22,059 bases of DNA from Bigelowiella natans CCMP2755 (Eukaryota; Cercozoa; Chlorarachniophyceae). The translations under genes were made by a program, and so were the position numbers. The stretch lies in contig ADNK01003549.1 in the NCBI GenBank assembly GCA_000320545.1, positions 1-22,059 on the forward strand. The letters are read 5' to 3'. The notes below the pieces were generated by a model. That model saw only the letters and a program-made list of their open reading frames with translations. It did no database searches and was not told where the DNA came from. Shown piece after piece: positions 1 through 11,599 of the stretch (positions within the stretch are counted from its first letter, which is position 1; the number at the start of each line of letters is the position of its first letter).

Positions 1-6
1 CGTATA

Positions 7-7
<1 letters not shown>

Positions 8-50
<43 letters not shown>

Positions 51-79
51 GATCATCACGCTCGTCATATAGCATATAT

Positions 80-113
<34 letters not shown>
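8..113. repeat. (AT)n and (GT)n dinucleotide microsatellites
   Basis: An uninterrupted AT run at 8-47 and a GT run at 82-113 are separated by a short unique spacer. Both are direct observations; no function is implied. Confidence 0.95.
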
Positions 114-116
<3 letters not shown>

Positions 117-384
117 ATATATCAACTGAACGGTGCTAATCGCAGCTCTTTTGTAGCTTTTTGAGATGCAACCTACACCGCTTACGTACCCTGTCTAGCT
201 GTGCACATTTGCTGTCTCTCAAGTGTTTCAGCAGTGAGACTAAGCGTACTAAAAATCCGTAATGGGGCGTTATCACAGCTATGCTTACATTCACATTGGG
301 ACTTGTAGTCCACACACGTGCACGCGCATGAGAACACATGCACCCATGTACTCTAGGTGCACTGAAAAAGTACACATGCTGAGT

Positions 385-486
385 GCACATGTGCATGGGT
401 GCGCTGATGTGTGCTAGTGTGGCACATGTGAGGTGAAAGGCACATGTGCATGGGTGCGCTGATGTGTGCTAGTGTGGCACATGCTA
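385..486. repeat. 55-bp direct repeat, two copies
   Basis: A unit starting GCACATGTGCATGGG begins at 385 and again at 440. The second copy diverges after about 47 bases. The surrounding 296-500 segment resembles 15374-15625 in the same orientation (shared landmarks include GGGACT, a GGTGCAC element and GCACATGTGAGGT), so this belongs to a dispersed repeat family. Confidence 0.8.
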
Positions 487-825
487 GACATGTGAGGTGA
501 AAGGCATATGTGAAGTGCTTGATGCACATGTCGCAGACAGCATGCACGTATGGCTGCTAGATGGGGACTCATGCATGGTCCACACATTCATCAGCACCGG
601 CCATGCCAACGTGCGCACACAGTTTTTTGCAATCAGTGCAACTACCTAGACTACTGCCACACATACATATACCAGCACACTAGCTAGCACATGACGAATA
701 TACATTTTCTGTAATTCTACAGAATTGCATTGTCATAGCTGCACATGATAGACGACATGTATCACACAGGAGCATGGGTGTAGTGATCATCAATAGTTCC
801 ATTCAAGTATCATCATGATGTCCAG

Positions 826-960
826 CTTTGCAATGCTGCGGCAAATAGGTGCGATATAGCTTGCACAGCTACATTACCAATAGGATGGCCATTGATCAAA
901 TCTAAATTAATCATTACATCCGTCTGATAGTATGCACGTAGGCACGTGATCTTTGTGAAA
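826..960 (+). repeat. Dispersed repeat family, copy A
   Basis: This segment shares an ordered set of short blocks with 5105-5205 (plus) and, reverse-complemented, with 14735-14835 and 15265-15335: a TTGCATAGCTACATTAGGATG-like core, then an AAGATTTA-like block, then a CGTCTCA-like block. Copy A is the most diverged. It is probably an old interspersed element; no ends, target duplication or transposase gene were found. Confidence 0.55.
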
Positions 961-1512
961 GTAGTCAGCATTAGTACATCATTGTCTGACGTACATATCA
1001 ACAATAACACATAAGCATAACAAAGTCTATGATGGATAGTCGCACTACATCTAATGATATGCTTTGAGACTTTCACTTGTGAATGCTGCATAATTGCACG
1101 TAGTGAAGGGGCAATTTTTATTGCCATATCGAGAACCAAGCGTGGGTACACGTTCGGGTAGCTGTTCTGCTGCTTGCCCGCTTTGAGCCTCCTTTTTCAT
1201 TCACAGCATTCATAAGCACGTTGGGAATTATGAATACAGCAGCAATACATTGTTCTAATAAGCAAATCTTCCTTTCCTCCCTCTTTCTCATTATTCTTCT
1301 TCTTCATCTACTGCTACTACTACTACTAATAATAATAATAAATAATAATATCATTAGTTCAATGTATGATTTGAATGCTTCGAAAGTATTTGTTTAATAC
1401 GATAAGTGGTATGATTACATCTACTCTTGACTGATTCCTAATAGTAGGTACTTACATCTATTATTTCTATCTTCACTGCTACCTAATAGTACGTACATAC
1501 TCACACATTACA

Positions 1513-3380
1513 CTACACTACCTTCGGATCGACTCCAGAAGGGACATTCATTGGCTCGTTCCAAGACGGTTGCATGAATACTGCGTAAGATTCGCGGCTA
1601 ACATTTGCAGCGTCTGGACCTCTTACTGCATGTGGTGTGGCTTGCAAGATACCTCCTGTATGGATTTGAGACGATTCTCCAATTTGAAATAGAAGCGTAT
1701 TTCCAGCATGAACCTTCTCATTGTCAGCTGGAAGGCTTACCTTTGAGGGGGGGGGGATCAGGTTATTAATGGCATCATCATGATAGATGATGATAATCCA
1801 CAAATGTGCTCGTGAATTACTAATAGTTGTCCTATGTCCGTCCTGCTACCTTTAGTAACTCTCCTTTTCTTGATCTTATGTACAAACCAGCACTTGGATC
1901 AGGAGATTTTGTTAGAAATTCGCCCGTCTTTGTATTCACAAATTGTCCTACAACCTGGTAGTAGTGATACATACGAATAGTAGTAGTAGTAGTAGTTGTA
2001 GTAGTAGTAGTAGTTGTAGTAGTAGTAGTTGTAGTAGTAGTAGTGCGTTATTCAACTAATCGACGGTGTGCACATACTTCTAAATTTAATTAAAGGAAAA
2101 ACGAAACTTTAATGGACGATGAATGTTGCAGATTTCTTAGATTTTAATTTTGTCCGACGTGTTCTCTCATCTCTTTATTCACGATCTCTTATTATTATCT
2201 TCATCGCAAGAAGCATGCATCAGACAACCAAGCTTTGTGAGCAACAAAGCATCTTGAGCATGTGATTATCAGCCAATACGATAAATAAAGAAATAGTCTG
2301 TAATCGGTAATACTACCAATCCAGTGAGGGAGCTGTGATCATTATGCCATCCACACCAATCACTGAATGGGTCATTGGAAGAAGAAGAAGAAGAAGAAGA
2401 AGAAGAAGAAGACGGCTGCACCTTCTCCTCTTCTCCATCGGAACTACGATTCTCCGCTTTCTTGTCGATTGGAAAGTAGTGTAATAACCTTGCCTTACAC
2501 ACTTTGTTTGTTGAGATCATCCTGTGGAGTCGGCCTTTTTCGTAGGTGTGAGATTTGGACTCAACATGTTTATCGCAGTGATTAGCGACCATAACTCCCA
2601 CCTAGTAATCGAGTTATGTATTTTTTATGTCGTCTTTGATTCATATAATATAAGCTAAATAAAACATATAGATTAATAACAACTGAAACACAATTAATAT
2701 GTAGTATAAACACCACCTTAACTAATAGCTTTCCCATGTTCATGAAATTGGTTTCCAAACTTGGAAGTTCCTTCGTAGGCCATACGTTTGGGGTTGCAAA
2801 AGAAGGATATTTCTCCACCACTTTTGGATCATCTGTTGGCTTGTTGAGCAAAGGGTTGTTGTAGTAACTACCCTTTGAGTAGTCGGGATGACCCTGAAAA
2901 GACGACATAACAACTTACCTCTCTTATTGTTGACAGATAGCGTCGATGAAGATTTAAATAGTATTATAGCTACACTAAACCTGAAGTTTTTCTTTCCCAT
3001 GACTCCATCCGAAGCTGTAAAAACTGGCTTTATGCTCGTACTTCTCTTTCACCTTGTTCTCCATGTTAGCAAATCGAAATCCGTCCTTGAAGACAGCTTC
3101 CCTCAACTTTGCAACTTCTGGGATACCGTAGACACCGATGATTCCTATTTCATTGGGCGAGAGTGGAAAATTTTATTTCACCAATTAAATATTAAATATA
3201 CGAAAAAGAAAGAAGAATTTAAGTTTCTTCACCTAGTCCATCGTAACCGTATGCAGTCTCAATCGTCTTAGAGAGATCTTTCTTCGGGTCACAGATGTCT
3301 TCGAATGGAATGAGTACAGGATTGACGATCTTGGCTTTAAACTTGCTATTTTTCCCATGTTGTTTCGGACTCTCCTCCAT
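1513..3380 (-). CDS. 2-oxoglutarate/Fe(II)-dependent dioxygenase-like protein (six exons)
   Basis: This is a predicted non-haem iron oxygenase of the isopenicillin N synthase-like (2OG-FeII_Oxy) superfamily, about 366 residues. Exons in transcript order are 3380-3233, 3144-2981, 2893-2723, 2601-2317, 1954-1850 and 1740-1513; all junctions are GT-AG and keep phase. The N-terminal helical part contains GWSHGKEKL and PSFATPNVWP, followed by the cupin core. Iron ligands are His247 and Asp249 in WHND and His328 in TPHAVRGP. Arg340 and Ser342 in SRES fit the Arg-x-Ser motif that binds the 2-oxoglutarate carboxylate. A run of about 12 serines (residues 225-236), encoded by a GAA/TTC repeat, sits just before the HxD motif. 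The start is the first ATG of an exon with conserved-looking coding sequence. The C-terminus ends at DPKVV-stop; GTAGTG there could instead be a donor, but I found no convincing further exon. The substrate cannot be assigned. Confidence 0.88.
1740..1757 (-). promoter_or_regulatory. C-rich acceptor tract of the last oxygenase intron
   Basis: On the minus strand the intron ends with a run of nine C residues (G run at 1748-1756 on the plus strand), then TCAAAG before GTAAGC. The exon itself opens with GTAAGC, which looks like a donor. The acceptor was chosen because it keeps the phase and joins GELLK to VSLPADNEK in frame. Confidence 0.5.
1978..2044. repeat. (TAG)n microsatellite in an oxygenase intron
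   Basis: Imperfect TAG/TTG repeats fill part of the intron between the fourth and fifth exons. On the minus, transcribed strand the tract reads CTA/CAA. Confidence 0.9.
2377..2412. repeat. (GAA)n microsatellite coding poly-serine
   Basis: The repeat lies in the fourth exon of the oxygenase gene. Read on the minus strand in frame, it is TCT codons and gives about 12 serines directly before NDPFSDW and the iron-binding motif. Confidence 0.9.
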
Positions 3381-5002
3381 GAGTTTAAATCACTTCGAAA
3401 TGTACACAAGAACTATCTAAAACTCTTGTTTTGAGTAAAGGGGAGGGCTTGGAATGAAGCCGAGTTTTGGATTGTGAGAGACATTTCAGATTTTCGTCCT
3501 CAATTTCATCTGACAGACTACTAAAATAAATGCTATTCATCTTGTACGACAAATATTGTTTGCTGTATCAAGAAGAATTAACGGTTTCTGCCCCAGATAC
3601 CAGTAGTCATAGGGATTTTTTTCAGAATCTTTAGTTAGTTTACATTTTTGTCTATGTGACACAAGGCTATTGATGTCGCAGAATAATTTTATAGGCAGTA
3701 TTATTCATATTCCTGTTAATCCCGGGACGTATTCTTACGCTCCGAAGGGGACTCGGAGATTAATGACCATCCGACGAAGATGATCGCATTACCTTACCCA
3801 TTGATTACTGAATGAATGAATGATGAATGATTAAATGAATGAATGACACTTAGTTTCACACATTTCATGTTGGGCAGTTCGGAGAGGTATCCAGTATGTA
3901 ATGAATGTTTGAGTAAGGACATGAAAAATTCCTACTGCCATGACCGCTCAACAGTTTCCTGCAACCTTCGAACGGAAGAGCATGCAATCAGACGCCGGCC
4001 AGCAGCATGATTGGTAAATCGTTAGTAGGCCTGGGGCTATTTTGTTGTTGTTCATAATTTGAGGAACACATCACGATGAGGCGTTATTTGCCTTGGATGA
4101 GGAAAGAATTTTTCCCCTCGTCTAGCTCATGCCCTCATCGTCCAAATTTGACCAAGTATGAGTGTAGCATCATGGCGTCACGCAACTAAACGCTGTGTGC
4201 TCAATTTTTTCACTCAATTAGTCAAATGAGAGCTTGCGGAATTTCATGCCGCTAATTCTAACTCGCGATGACGATGCGCCGGCGCGCGGCAACTAGCAGC
4301 AACCATTCATGCGACATGTGGCCACGTCTGGAGGTGCACCCAAAGCTGCATGCGACAAGCGTGTGATGCAGGGCTGCGCCGCTAGAGCGCATGTTCATGT
4401 TTCGGGCAGAAAAAAATTCCAAGATTCGGAAGAAAATTGTGATGAAAAGTCCACAATGAAGTGCACGATGTGGGACTAGATGCATGAATCTCGTGGCACA
4501 AAATGACTGTGTGGTGCAAGGCAAGCTGGAAGGCGTGAAGACCACAACAAGTTTGATGGAATGTCATTCATCCGTGCTGGAATTGTTGTCCTGCAAAGGG
4601 CTAGTAGCACATGTTGTTCAATGTTGCCCAGCTAGCCAGTTTTGCACTTGCGCCGGGCGGTTGCATGGTGAGTTAGACAGCAAATGATCAATGAACGCGT
4701 GCGTGCAGGCGCGATCGAGAAGTAGAAAGCCACCTGTATGTCTAACCCTGCGCATGCACATCGGGGGGGCATGCAACATGACAAGACAACTAGATCGCAA
4801 ATGCAACACTTGCAGTGGGTCTAGAATGTGCAGGTAGAGGCCGGAGAGACGAACAAAACATGTGCATTAGTCCCGCCGGCCTTGCATGTGCGGAACAGAG
4901 AGTGTTGATTTTAAGAGCGACGCTATTTAGCGTTGCTAGATCTAGAGATGCGCTCCCACACTACGTAGGTGCGCTAGCCATGCTAGCATGACACATGATG
5001 CA

Positions 5003-5022
5003 TGTACACATGCATGTGTACA
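5003..5022. repeat. 20-bp perfect palindrome
   Basis: The sequence TGTACACATGCATGTGTACA equals its own reverse complement. It sits in a CATG-rich stretch near a dispersed repeat copy, so it may be part of a degenerate mobile element. Confidence 0.8.
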
Positions 5023-5104
5023 CAAACATGTCTGCAATGTGCAAGGACACAGATGCTTTTAAATGCATCAAACACATTTTTACATTTTAGTCGAGGCAAA
5101 TAGA

Positions 5105-5205
5105 TACAACCTAAGCGTTGTAGCTGCTGCTTTGCATAGCTACATTAGGATGACTATTGAAAAGATTTATTCACTTCATATTCGTCTCATACTTATATGT
5201 GCATA
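5105..5205 (+). repeat. Dispersed repeat family, copy B
   Basis: It contains TTGCATAGCTACATTAGGAT, an AAAAGATTTATTCACTTCAT block and CGTCTCAT followed by ATATGTG. The same ordered blocks occur on the opposite strand at 14735-14835 with only scattered substitutions. A further match, GCTAGATCTAGAGAT, occurs near 4936 and, inverted, near 14711. Confidence 0.7.
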
Positions 5206-5390
5206 TATATATATATATATATATACATATATTTAATACTGCATCTATTGCAGCATTTGCATCATCGTTACATTGAATACGATTAATCTAGATATGGATC
5301 AGGGAGCGTGTAGACAGGATATGGCATCTGTCGCCATTTAGGTGCAAACACATGCAATTCGAAGCAATGTGTACACTGCTGCATGGAAGG

Positions 5391-5396
5391 TTTATT
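5391..5396 (-). terminator. Candidate poly(A) signal of the AspRS gene
   Basis: AATAAA is present on the minus strand about 72 bases downstream of the synthetase stop codon. The assignment rests only on position and consensus; signal usage in this organism is unknown. Confidence 0.45.
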
Positions 5397-5467
5397 CTCC
5401 GTTAGGCCTTGAGGTATGAGTGCAGCACAGTAGTATCTTTCATGCTGTGTTCTAAATTTTCTGAAAA

Positions 5468-5917
5468 TTACTTGATTTTGACAGGATTTTTCGAAGGCTT
5501 TCCTCCGCATCCAAGCAAAGAGATGTGATATTCACTCAAAGCTTCCTCACACACATTGGAGGGAGCTCCTGTCATTGGATCATTTCCATACGTATTCTTC
5601 GGAAAAGCAATTACCTAATAAATTTCAGGTTAATGTGGGGAAAGACGCGTTCGCAAATAACATGTATCATTACAGCATCACCGTCATCTTATGTCCATAA
5701 AATAATGCATGTAGTAGTGTGTATAGCATCTCTCTAACTACTCCTGCTACTACTTAGACACCGCAGCTTCTATTGCTGCTGCAATTTTTGCCTACCTCTC
5801 GTATGTTGTCCTCAGAGCAAAGGATTGCTGCTAATCTATCAACACCAATTGCTATGCCACCATGTGGAGGTGTACCAAATCTGATGATTGATTATGATGA
5901 TAGACAACACATAGTAC

Positions 5918-5952
<35 letters not shown>

Positions 5953-6497
5953 CATTATCGATTGTAGCTTCAGTATTGGTATTTTACCAGCAAGCTAGCA
6001 AACAGAATAGCTAACGACATGAAACAGTATCAACATTGTAGGTTATCTGTTGTTGCGGGTAGTATTTATAGTGATCTGCTTTTTTTGTCGGTGAGTAGTG
6101 TGGTTTACTGCTACTACCCAAGAGCATCAGTAAGGTGCTTGAAGTCTTCATTCGTGTTAGTAGTAGTAGTAGTAGTAGTAGTAGTAGCAGTAGTAGCAGT
6201 AGTAGCAGTAGTAGCAGTAGTAGTAGTGCTGTCGCTGTTGCTACAAGTGCTGCTTCCCCCTTCTTTTTGCCTTTTAATATCGTTTAACGATGATGGTGAT
6301 GATGATGGCGGTGCCGCTGCTGCCTGTGTTGTTGATGATGATGATGATGACGACGACCCAAGGACTCCGAAAATCTATCGATGATGATGCAAGAAATTAT
6401 CTATTTATTATGATATGGAAGGTAGTAGTGATAATGTGGTTCATCGTGTCGATGAAGGAAGAGGACTCACCCTCCAAACCATACGGTGTCGTAGTGC

Positions 6498-6532
<35 letters not shown>

Positions 6533-7128
6533 ATTGCTATTGCCCTACTTTGCCAAATCACTCCAACAAAAACTGGTTATCGTGCACATATATACTATTA
6601 CTACAAATACTACTACTACTACAATTACTACCATTCGTTGCAGCTTTGCATCGTGAATTCGTATAGAGCCACCACCCAATTCCATGCCATTAATCACTAA
6701 ATCATATGCTTGGCTCTTTAGCCCATCCTCCATTTTCAAGATTTTTTCTGATAACAAGTTTGTAGCAGTACTTGCCGTCGTTGCTGCTACTACTTGATCA
6801 TTAGCTGCTTCCTCGGCTGGCTCTTTTTCACCAAGCAGCCCATTACTTTCCTTCTCCAAAAATTGTAGGCTTTCCTTCGTTGGAGCTGTGAAGGGATGAT
6901 GAACGCTCTACAACAACAACAACAACAAGAAGAAGAGTGAAGTTGCACACAAGTACAGGAGGGCTCATTGGACTTCACTATGTCTGAAGATGGCTAAGTA
7001 GTGGGATATCCTATCTTCTTCAACATTGCAGGACGAAGATGCTGCTGCTGCTGATGATGACGATGATGGTGGTGGTGGTGATGGTGATGAGGGGATACAG
7101 TATCAGGGAATAGCTAAATGAAGAGGAT

Positions 7129-7168
<40 letters not shown>

Positions 7169-8159
7169 GTACGATTGAGAGATAGCTACCTTCAGCAATA
7201 CGGATGGCGGTTCTGTTATTGCTGATGGGGACGATGATGATGATGATGATGATGAAGTAGATGAGCCAACTGCAACTGCTGCTTCCTCAAAGAGAGGAAA
7301 GTCCGTTATCCATAGCGCCTCATAATTTGATATATCTCTGATGGATGCTTCTGAAAGGATACCCAAGTCCTACCAGTATTTATGAACTATTTATCTTTTT
7401 AGTGATTTCACTATTTATATGTTGCCATCACACTTGTATACGACCGATGATGGCGACTACAAAACTGTAAAGCAGATGATGTATTGTTGAAAGAAAAAAA
7501 CGTGCTCCTCCGCTTCCAGTAAAGACTGCGGCATTGATAGTTTTGTTGAGTTGAAAATAGTTTATTATTACACGTGAGTGCTATAGCCCCACAACCATCA
7601 TCCATCCATCTATCCACCACTACCACCACCTCCTCCTCTAACCACCATGAGCTAATACCGACATTAATAACAGTACTAAATACAACACATGGCATTTGAT
7701 TTTCAACATTCAAAGTTTTGAGTAATTCTTCTCCTCTTCCCCCTCCCCCTCCGCCTCCTCCTCCTCCTCATCATCATCATGTACAGTCATTATTCAAGTG
7801 AGACGATGACCATTTGCGCGGAAGCTGCTTTTATCCGGTATTGACCCAATGCCTCAGCTGCGAGCAGGGGTGTGTCGCCGGAGGATGTAACAAAGAGAAG
7901 ATCTCCAGGAGATATATCAAACAATTTTTCCATCCTCTCTCTAATTCATCCAAATCCAGTCGTGCAAAGAAGTAGAAGAAGAGAAAGAAGAAGAAGAAGA
8001 AGAAGAAGAAGAAGAAGAAGAATTAGAAGGACAATTTGTTGCAACCCATCATCCTCACTCAACCCCCTCCTCCCCTCTTCCTCCTCGTTGAGGTTTGGCT
8101 TTATAGATCTACCCTTTTGGAAAGAAGACGAAGAAGAAGAAGGTACATGTAAATTCAGC

Positions 8160-8194
<35 letters not shown>

Positions 8195-8199
8195 TAATG

Positions 8200-8232
<33 letters not shown>

Positions 8233-8529
8233 GATATATTACAACAACGACGACGACATCTTAATGTCAGTTACTACTACTAGTACCACCTATGAGTGGC
8301 GAGGGGAAGGAGTACTTTTGGCAGCTTAATGTTACCGCTACTATCTACTTTGACTGGATATACTCTGGTAGTGGTAAGTAAGTAGCACTTGATCAGTAAT
8401 AATCATATTTAAACGATGACAAATATCACCATCCACATGCATCATGCTATTGATATTATATATATATATATATATATATATGTAGTATTGGTACATTGCC
8501 CTCTTAAGGTTTCTTGTTCTTCTTTTCTT

Positions 8530-8572
<43 letters not shown>

Positions 8573-8651
8573 ATTGTTTCATCATAATGATTACTGTGAG
8601 GATGATGATGATGATGATGATGTTGATTATGTCCTCATAATGACTACTGTG

Positions 8652-8687
<36 letters not shown>

Positions 8688-8749
8688 ATGTCCACCTATC
8701 TGCGAATGGGTGCAATATGCTCTCCCTCAACTTAGATATATCTTTCCTG

Positions 8750-8783
<34 letters not shown>

Positions 8784-9184
8784 CAGGCAGCACTGATCTA
8801 TAAATATGTGTTGAGTCGTGATATATCTTCTACGTCTAAATATGATGAGTAGACACTACTACCTACCTACCTACCTACTAAGTTTTGCACCGAGTCCTTT
8901 GGCATTTATTCCTTTAGCTGCTGCACACCATCCTTAAGAACAAAACAAGAAGAAGAAGAAGAAGAAGAAGAAGAAGAAGATGTGTATGATAGATACATAA
9001 ATAGGTGTTATCATAATTGAAGATTCTGCTGCTTGCATAAGTGTAGCAGTATTAGTAGTAGTAGTAGTATCATGTACCCGATTTTGGATCAAGACCAGCG
9101 TCTCTGCAAATATCCGAAAATTCTACAATCTTCATGCCGTATCTTTGAGTTAAGAGGAGAGAGAGAGGGAGAGAGAGGGAGAGA

Positions 9185-9233
<49 letters not shown>

Positions 9234-9321
9234 AGCACAGATCATCATTCGAATTGCAGTGAAGGAAAGACAGCTACTACAATAATTATATAAGAATGCA
9301 CCACAATGTAGCAGGAACAAG

Positions 9322-9352
<31 letters not shown>

Positions 9353-10177
9353 CTTAGATCTGGCTTATCTGTACCGTAGGAGTTCATCGCTTCATGATAT
9401 GTCATTCGTTTCAAAGGTTGCGTCGAGCGATTAGCCTCCCCCTCCTCCTTGATTCGGAGACATTTAGGAACCGCACTTATAGCCCCCATTTGATTTAGTT
9501 GAGAGAAAAGATCACGTAACATCTCCTCTACGATGCTCATTACTGCATCAGCATCCACAAAGGACATTTCGATATCCAACTGATGAGAGGTTAGCACACA
9601 CCACTATCAATCAAGGAATCAACCAATAACCAACTCAAATCATGTTAATCTAAGTTTATTCTAAGTCGTGCTTCTTTCATCCTCCTGACCATAACATGCA
9701 CTGTTATTATTATTATTATCGTTACTATCATCATTATTATTTTTGATATAGTATTATTTGGAGTGATATCATCATTTTCGTAGTCTTCTTCTTCTTCTTC
9801 TACAACTGCCAAAACTGATACAACAACAACAACTACTACTACTACTACTACTACTCTAATCAGTCTCCTCCTCCTCCTCCACCTCCACCACCTCTTCCTC
9901 CTCTCTCCTGTGCTCATTACTACTCTAGTAGTACGTAGTACTTGTGTAAATTCTGGTTGTCTATCTGCTCTTCCGCTCTCATCTCGGTAGCATCTTGCCA
10001 CTTGGAAATATCTTACAGTTGTCATCATCCACACACCATTTGTCGTCGTAGTACATCATAAATAGTAGGACAGTTGTCATCATCCACACACCATTTGTCG
10101 TCGTAGTACATCATAAATAGTAGGACAGTTGTCATCATCCACACACCATTCGTCGTCGTAGTACATCATAAATAGTA

Positions 10178-10218
<41 letters not shown>

Positions 10219-10261
10219 ATACACATACACACACAGGTAGCAGTAGTAGTATCAAGCGGTG

Positions 10262-10303
<42 letters not shown>

Positions 10304-10386
10304 CTTTGTTTGGTGATGGTATTAGCAGTAGATAGGAAGGATGGTGATGATCATCCTCATAAGGGTCTCTTCTCTTTCTAACGCAT

Positions 10387-10436
<50 letters not shown>

Positions 10437-11561
10437 GCATTTACAAGAAGCACCTTTCAAATCCTGCAGTCATAAGAAGCTGCTTATATTGCTGGGGGCT
10501 TTGAGGAAGCGCATAAAACTGGGTAGTAGGAGTAGTAGTAGTATTAGTAGTAGTAGTAGTAGTAGTGTGTACCCAAACAATGATTACAATAAACTCATAA
10601 CTTGTTACTCTTCTTGTTGTTGATGATGATGATATCGATTTTGTTTAAATTTTCGACCTGTGCTTTTGCGAGCATGATTGCATACAGTGCCAGCATGATG
10701 ATGATGATTATTAAAAGGTAGGTAGTAGTAGCATAGTAGTAGTAGTAGTAGTTGTAGTTGTAGTAGTACTTTATTCTTTGTACGGGTAGGTACTAGGAAC
10801 TCTCTTGCTCCTTCTGGAGTGCTCTTGAATAATGTTGGTGTTTCTACACAATAATAATGACAGCACTTTGACCACTCACTCTTATCTTCACATTGTAATA
10901 ATAACGTGAATATCAGCATCACCATCATCATTAACATCTTCATCATCATCAGCAGCAGCAGCAGCAGTATATCGTCAACTCCGCTATTCGAAAAGTTTTT
11001 CAATTATCGTCATTTTGCTTCTTTGCAGCAACACAACATACCACCCTCCTCTTAGTAGTACCATTAAACCACTATTATTGCTACTATTCTTAAGGTAGCA
11101 ATAGATACACGACATGAGCATCATTACGGCTTTTGAATTGGGATGAAATGAATCTATCAATAAAATCTACCCCCCCCGCCCTCCCCCCGACCTATTTCTA
11201 TGAAATCTTTTTGGTGAAGAAATTGTCTGAGAATGTGAGTCATCTTGGAACGGGTTTTGATATTTGTGTGAAGTTTGTGTCGCCTGAGATCTAAATATCG
11301 GTATTGAAGTCTCAGAGCTTCATTAGTGATATTAGTCCCTGTCTTAGCATGCTCCGTAGGAAATGGCAGAGACGTCGACGATCGGCGGTTTAAGACCTCA
11401 ACATCGTGCACCACAACCTAATAATCGATAATATCATTATTATTATTATTATTGTTGTTGATGATGATGATGATGATATTCTTCTCACATATCGTATTAT
11501 AAGGGTAGTCGTCAGTGAGTCGGAGCTGTTGTTCGTTACTTCATCCCATAATAACGCGACA

Positions 11562-11599
<38 letters not shown>

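Larger units (their letters stand above)
1..1512. other. Repeat-rich intergenic region, no gene
   Basis: I see no supported coding region here; the open frames are short, overlap each other on both strands and show no family motif. The stretch holds an (AT)n tract at 8-47, a (GT)n tract at 82-113, a CATG-rich segment at about 296-560 with an internal 55-bp direct repeat, a short inverted repeat at 708-725, a copy of a dispersed repeat at about 826-960 and a TAA/TAC-rich stretch near 1310-1350. It lies downstream of the oxygenase gene, whose last codon is at 1513-1515. Confidence 0.7.
3381..5467. other. Intergenic region between the oxygenase and AspRS genes
   Basis: No gene is supported. The left part (3381-4250) is AT-rich and must contain the oxygenase promoter; GAATGAATGA-type short repeats occur near 3810-3845. 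A GC-richer block spans about 4250-5050, with several overlapping open frames on both strands that lack family features. A perfect palindrome lies at 5003-5022, a dispersed repeat at about 5105-5205, and an AT tract at 5203-5232. The right end is the 3' flank of the synthetase gene. Confidence 0.65.

Noticed and set aside
813-1151. Minus-strand open frame considered as a further exon of the oxygenase
   Set aside because: It lacks oxygenase C-terminal features and overlaps a dispersed repeat copy; the gene can end at the stop at 1513-1515.
4258-4809. Several open frames in the GC-richer intergenic block
   Set aside because: They overlap on both strands, have no recognisable domain and no consistent splice pattern; higher GC alone makes stop codons rarer.
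6019-6700. Plus-strand poly-Val frames resembling membrane segments
   Set aside because: They are the antisense reading of the GTA/GTT triplet runs in AspRS exon 16 and the adjacent intron.
7872-8162. Plus-strand Arg-rich open frame
   Set aside because: The arginine run is an (AGA)n microsatellite and the frame lies antisense to AspRS exon 13 and in its neighbouring intron.
8030-8165. Glu-rich stretch considered as an extra AspRS exon
   Set aside because: No acceptor gives the phase left by the exon at 8364-8290, while direct joining to the exon at 7940-7811 keeps both frame and family alignment.
8416-8735. Plus-strand frames with Ser-Leu, Asp and Met runs
   Set aside because: They are readings of (CT)n and (GAT)n tracts in an AspRS intron; no conserved residues are present.
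7986-9352. Regular repeats considered as a CRISPR-like array
   Set aside because: They are microsatellites without unique spacers, in introns of a eukaryotic gene.
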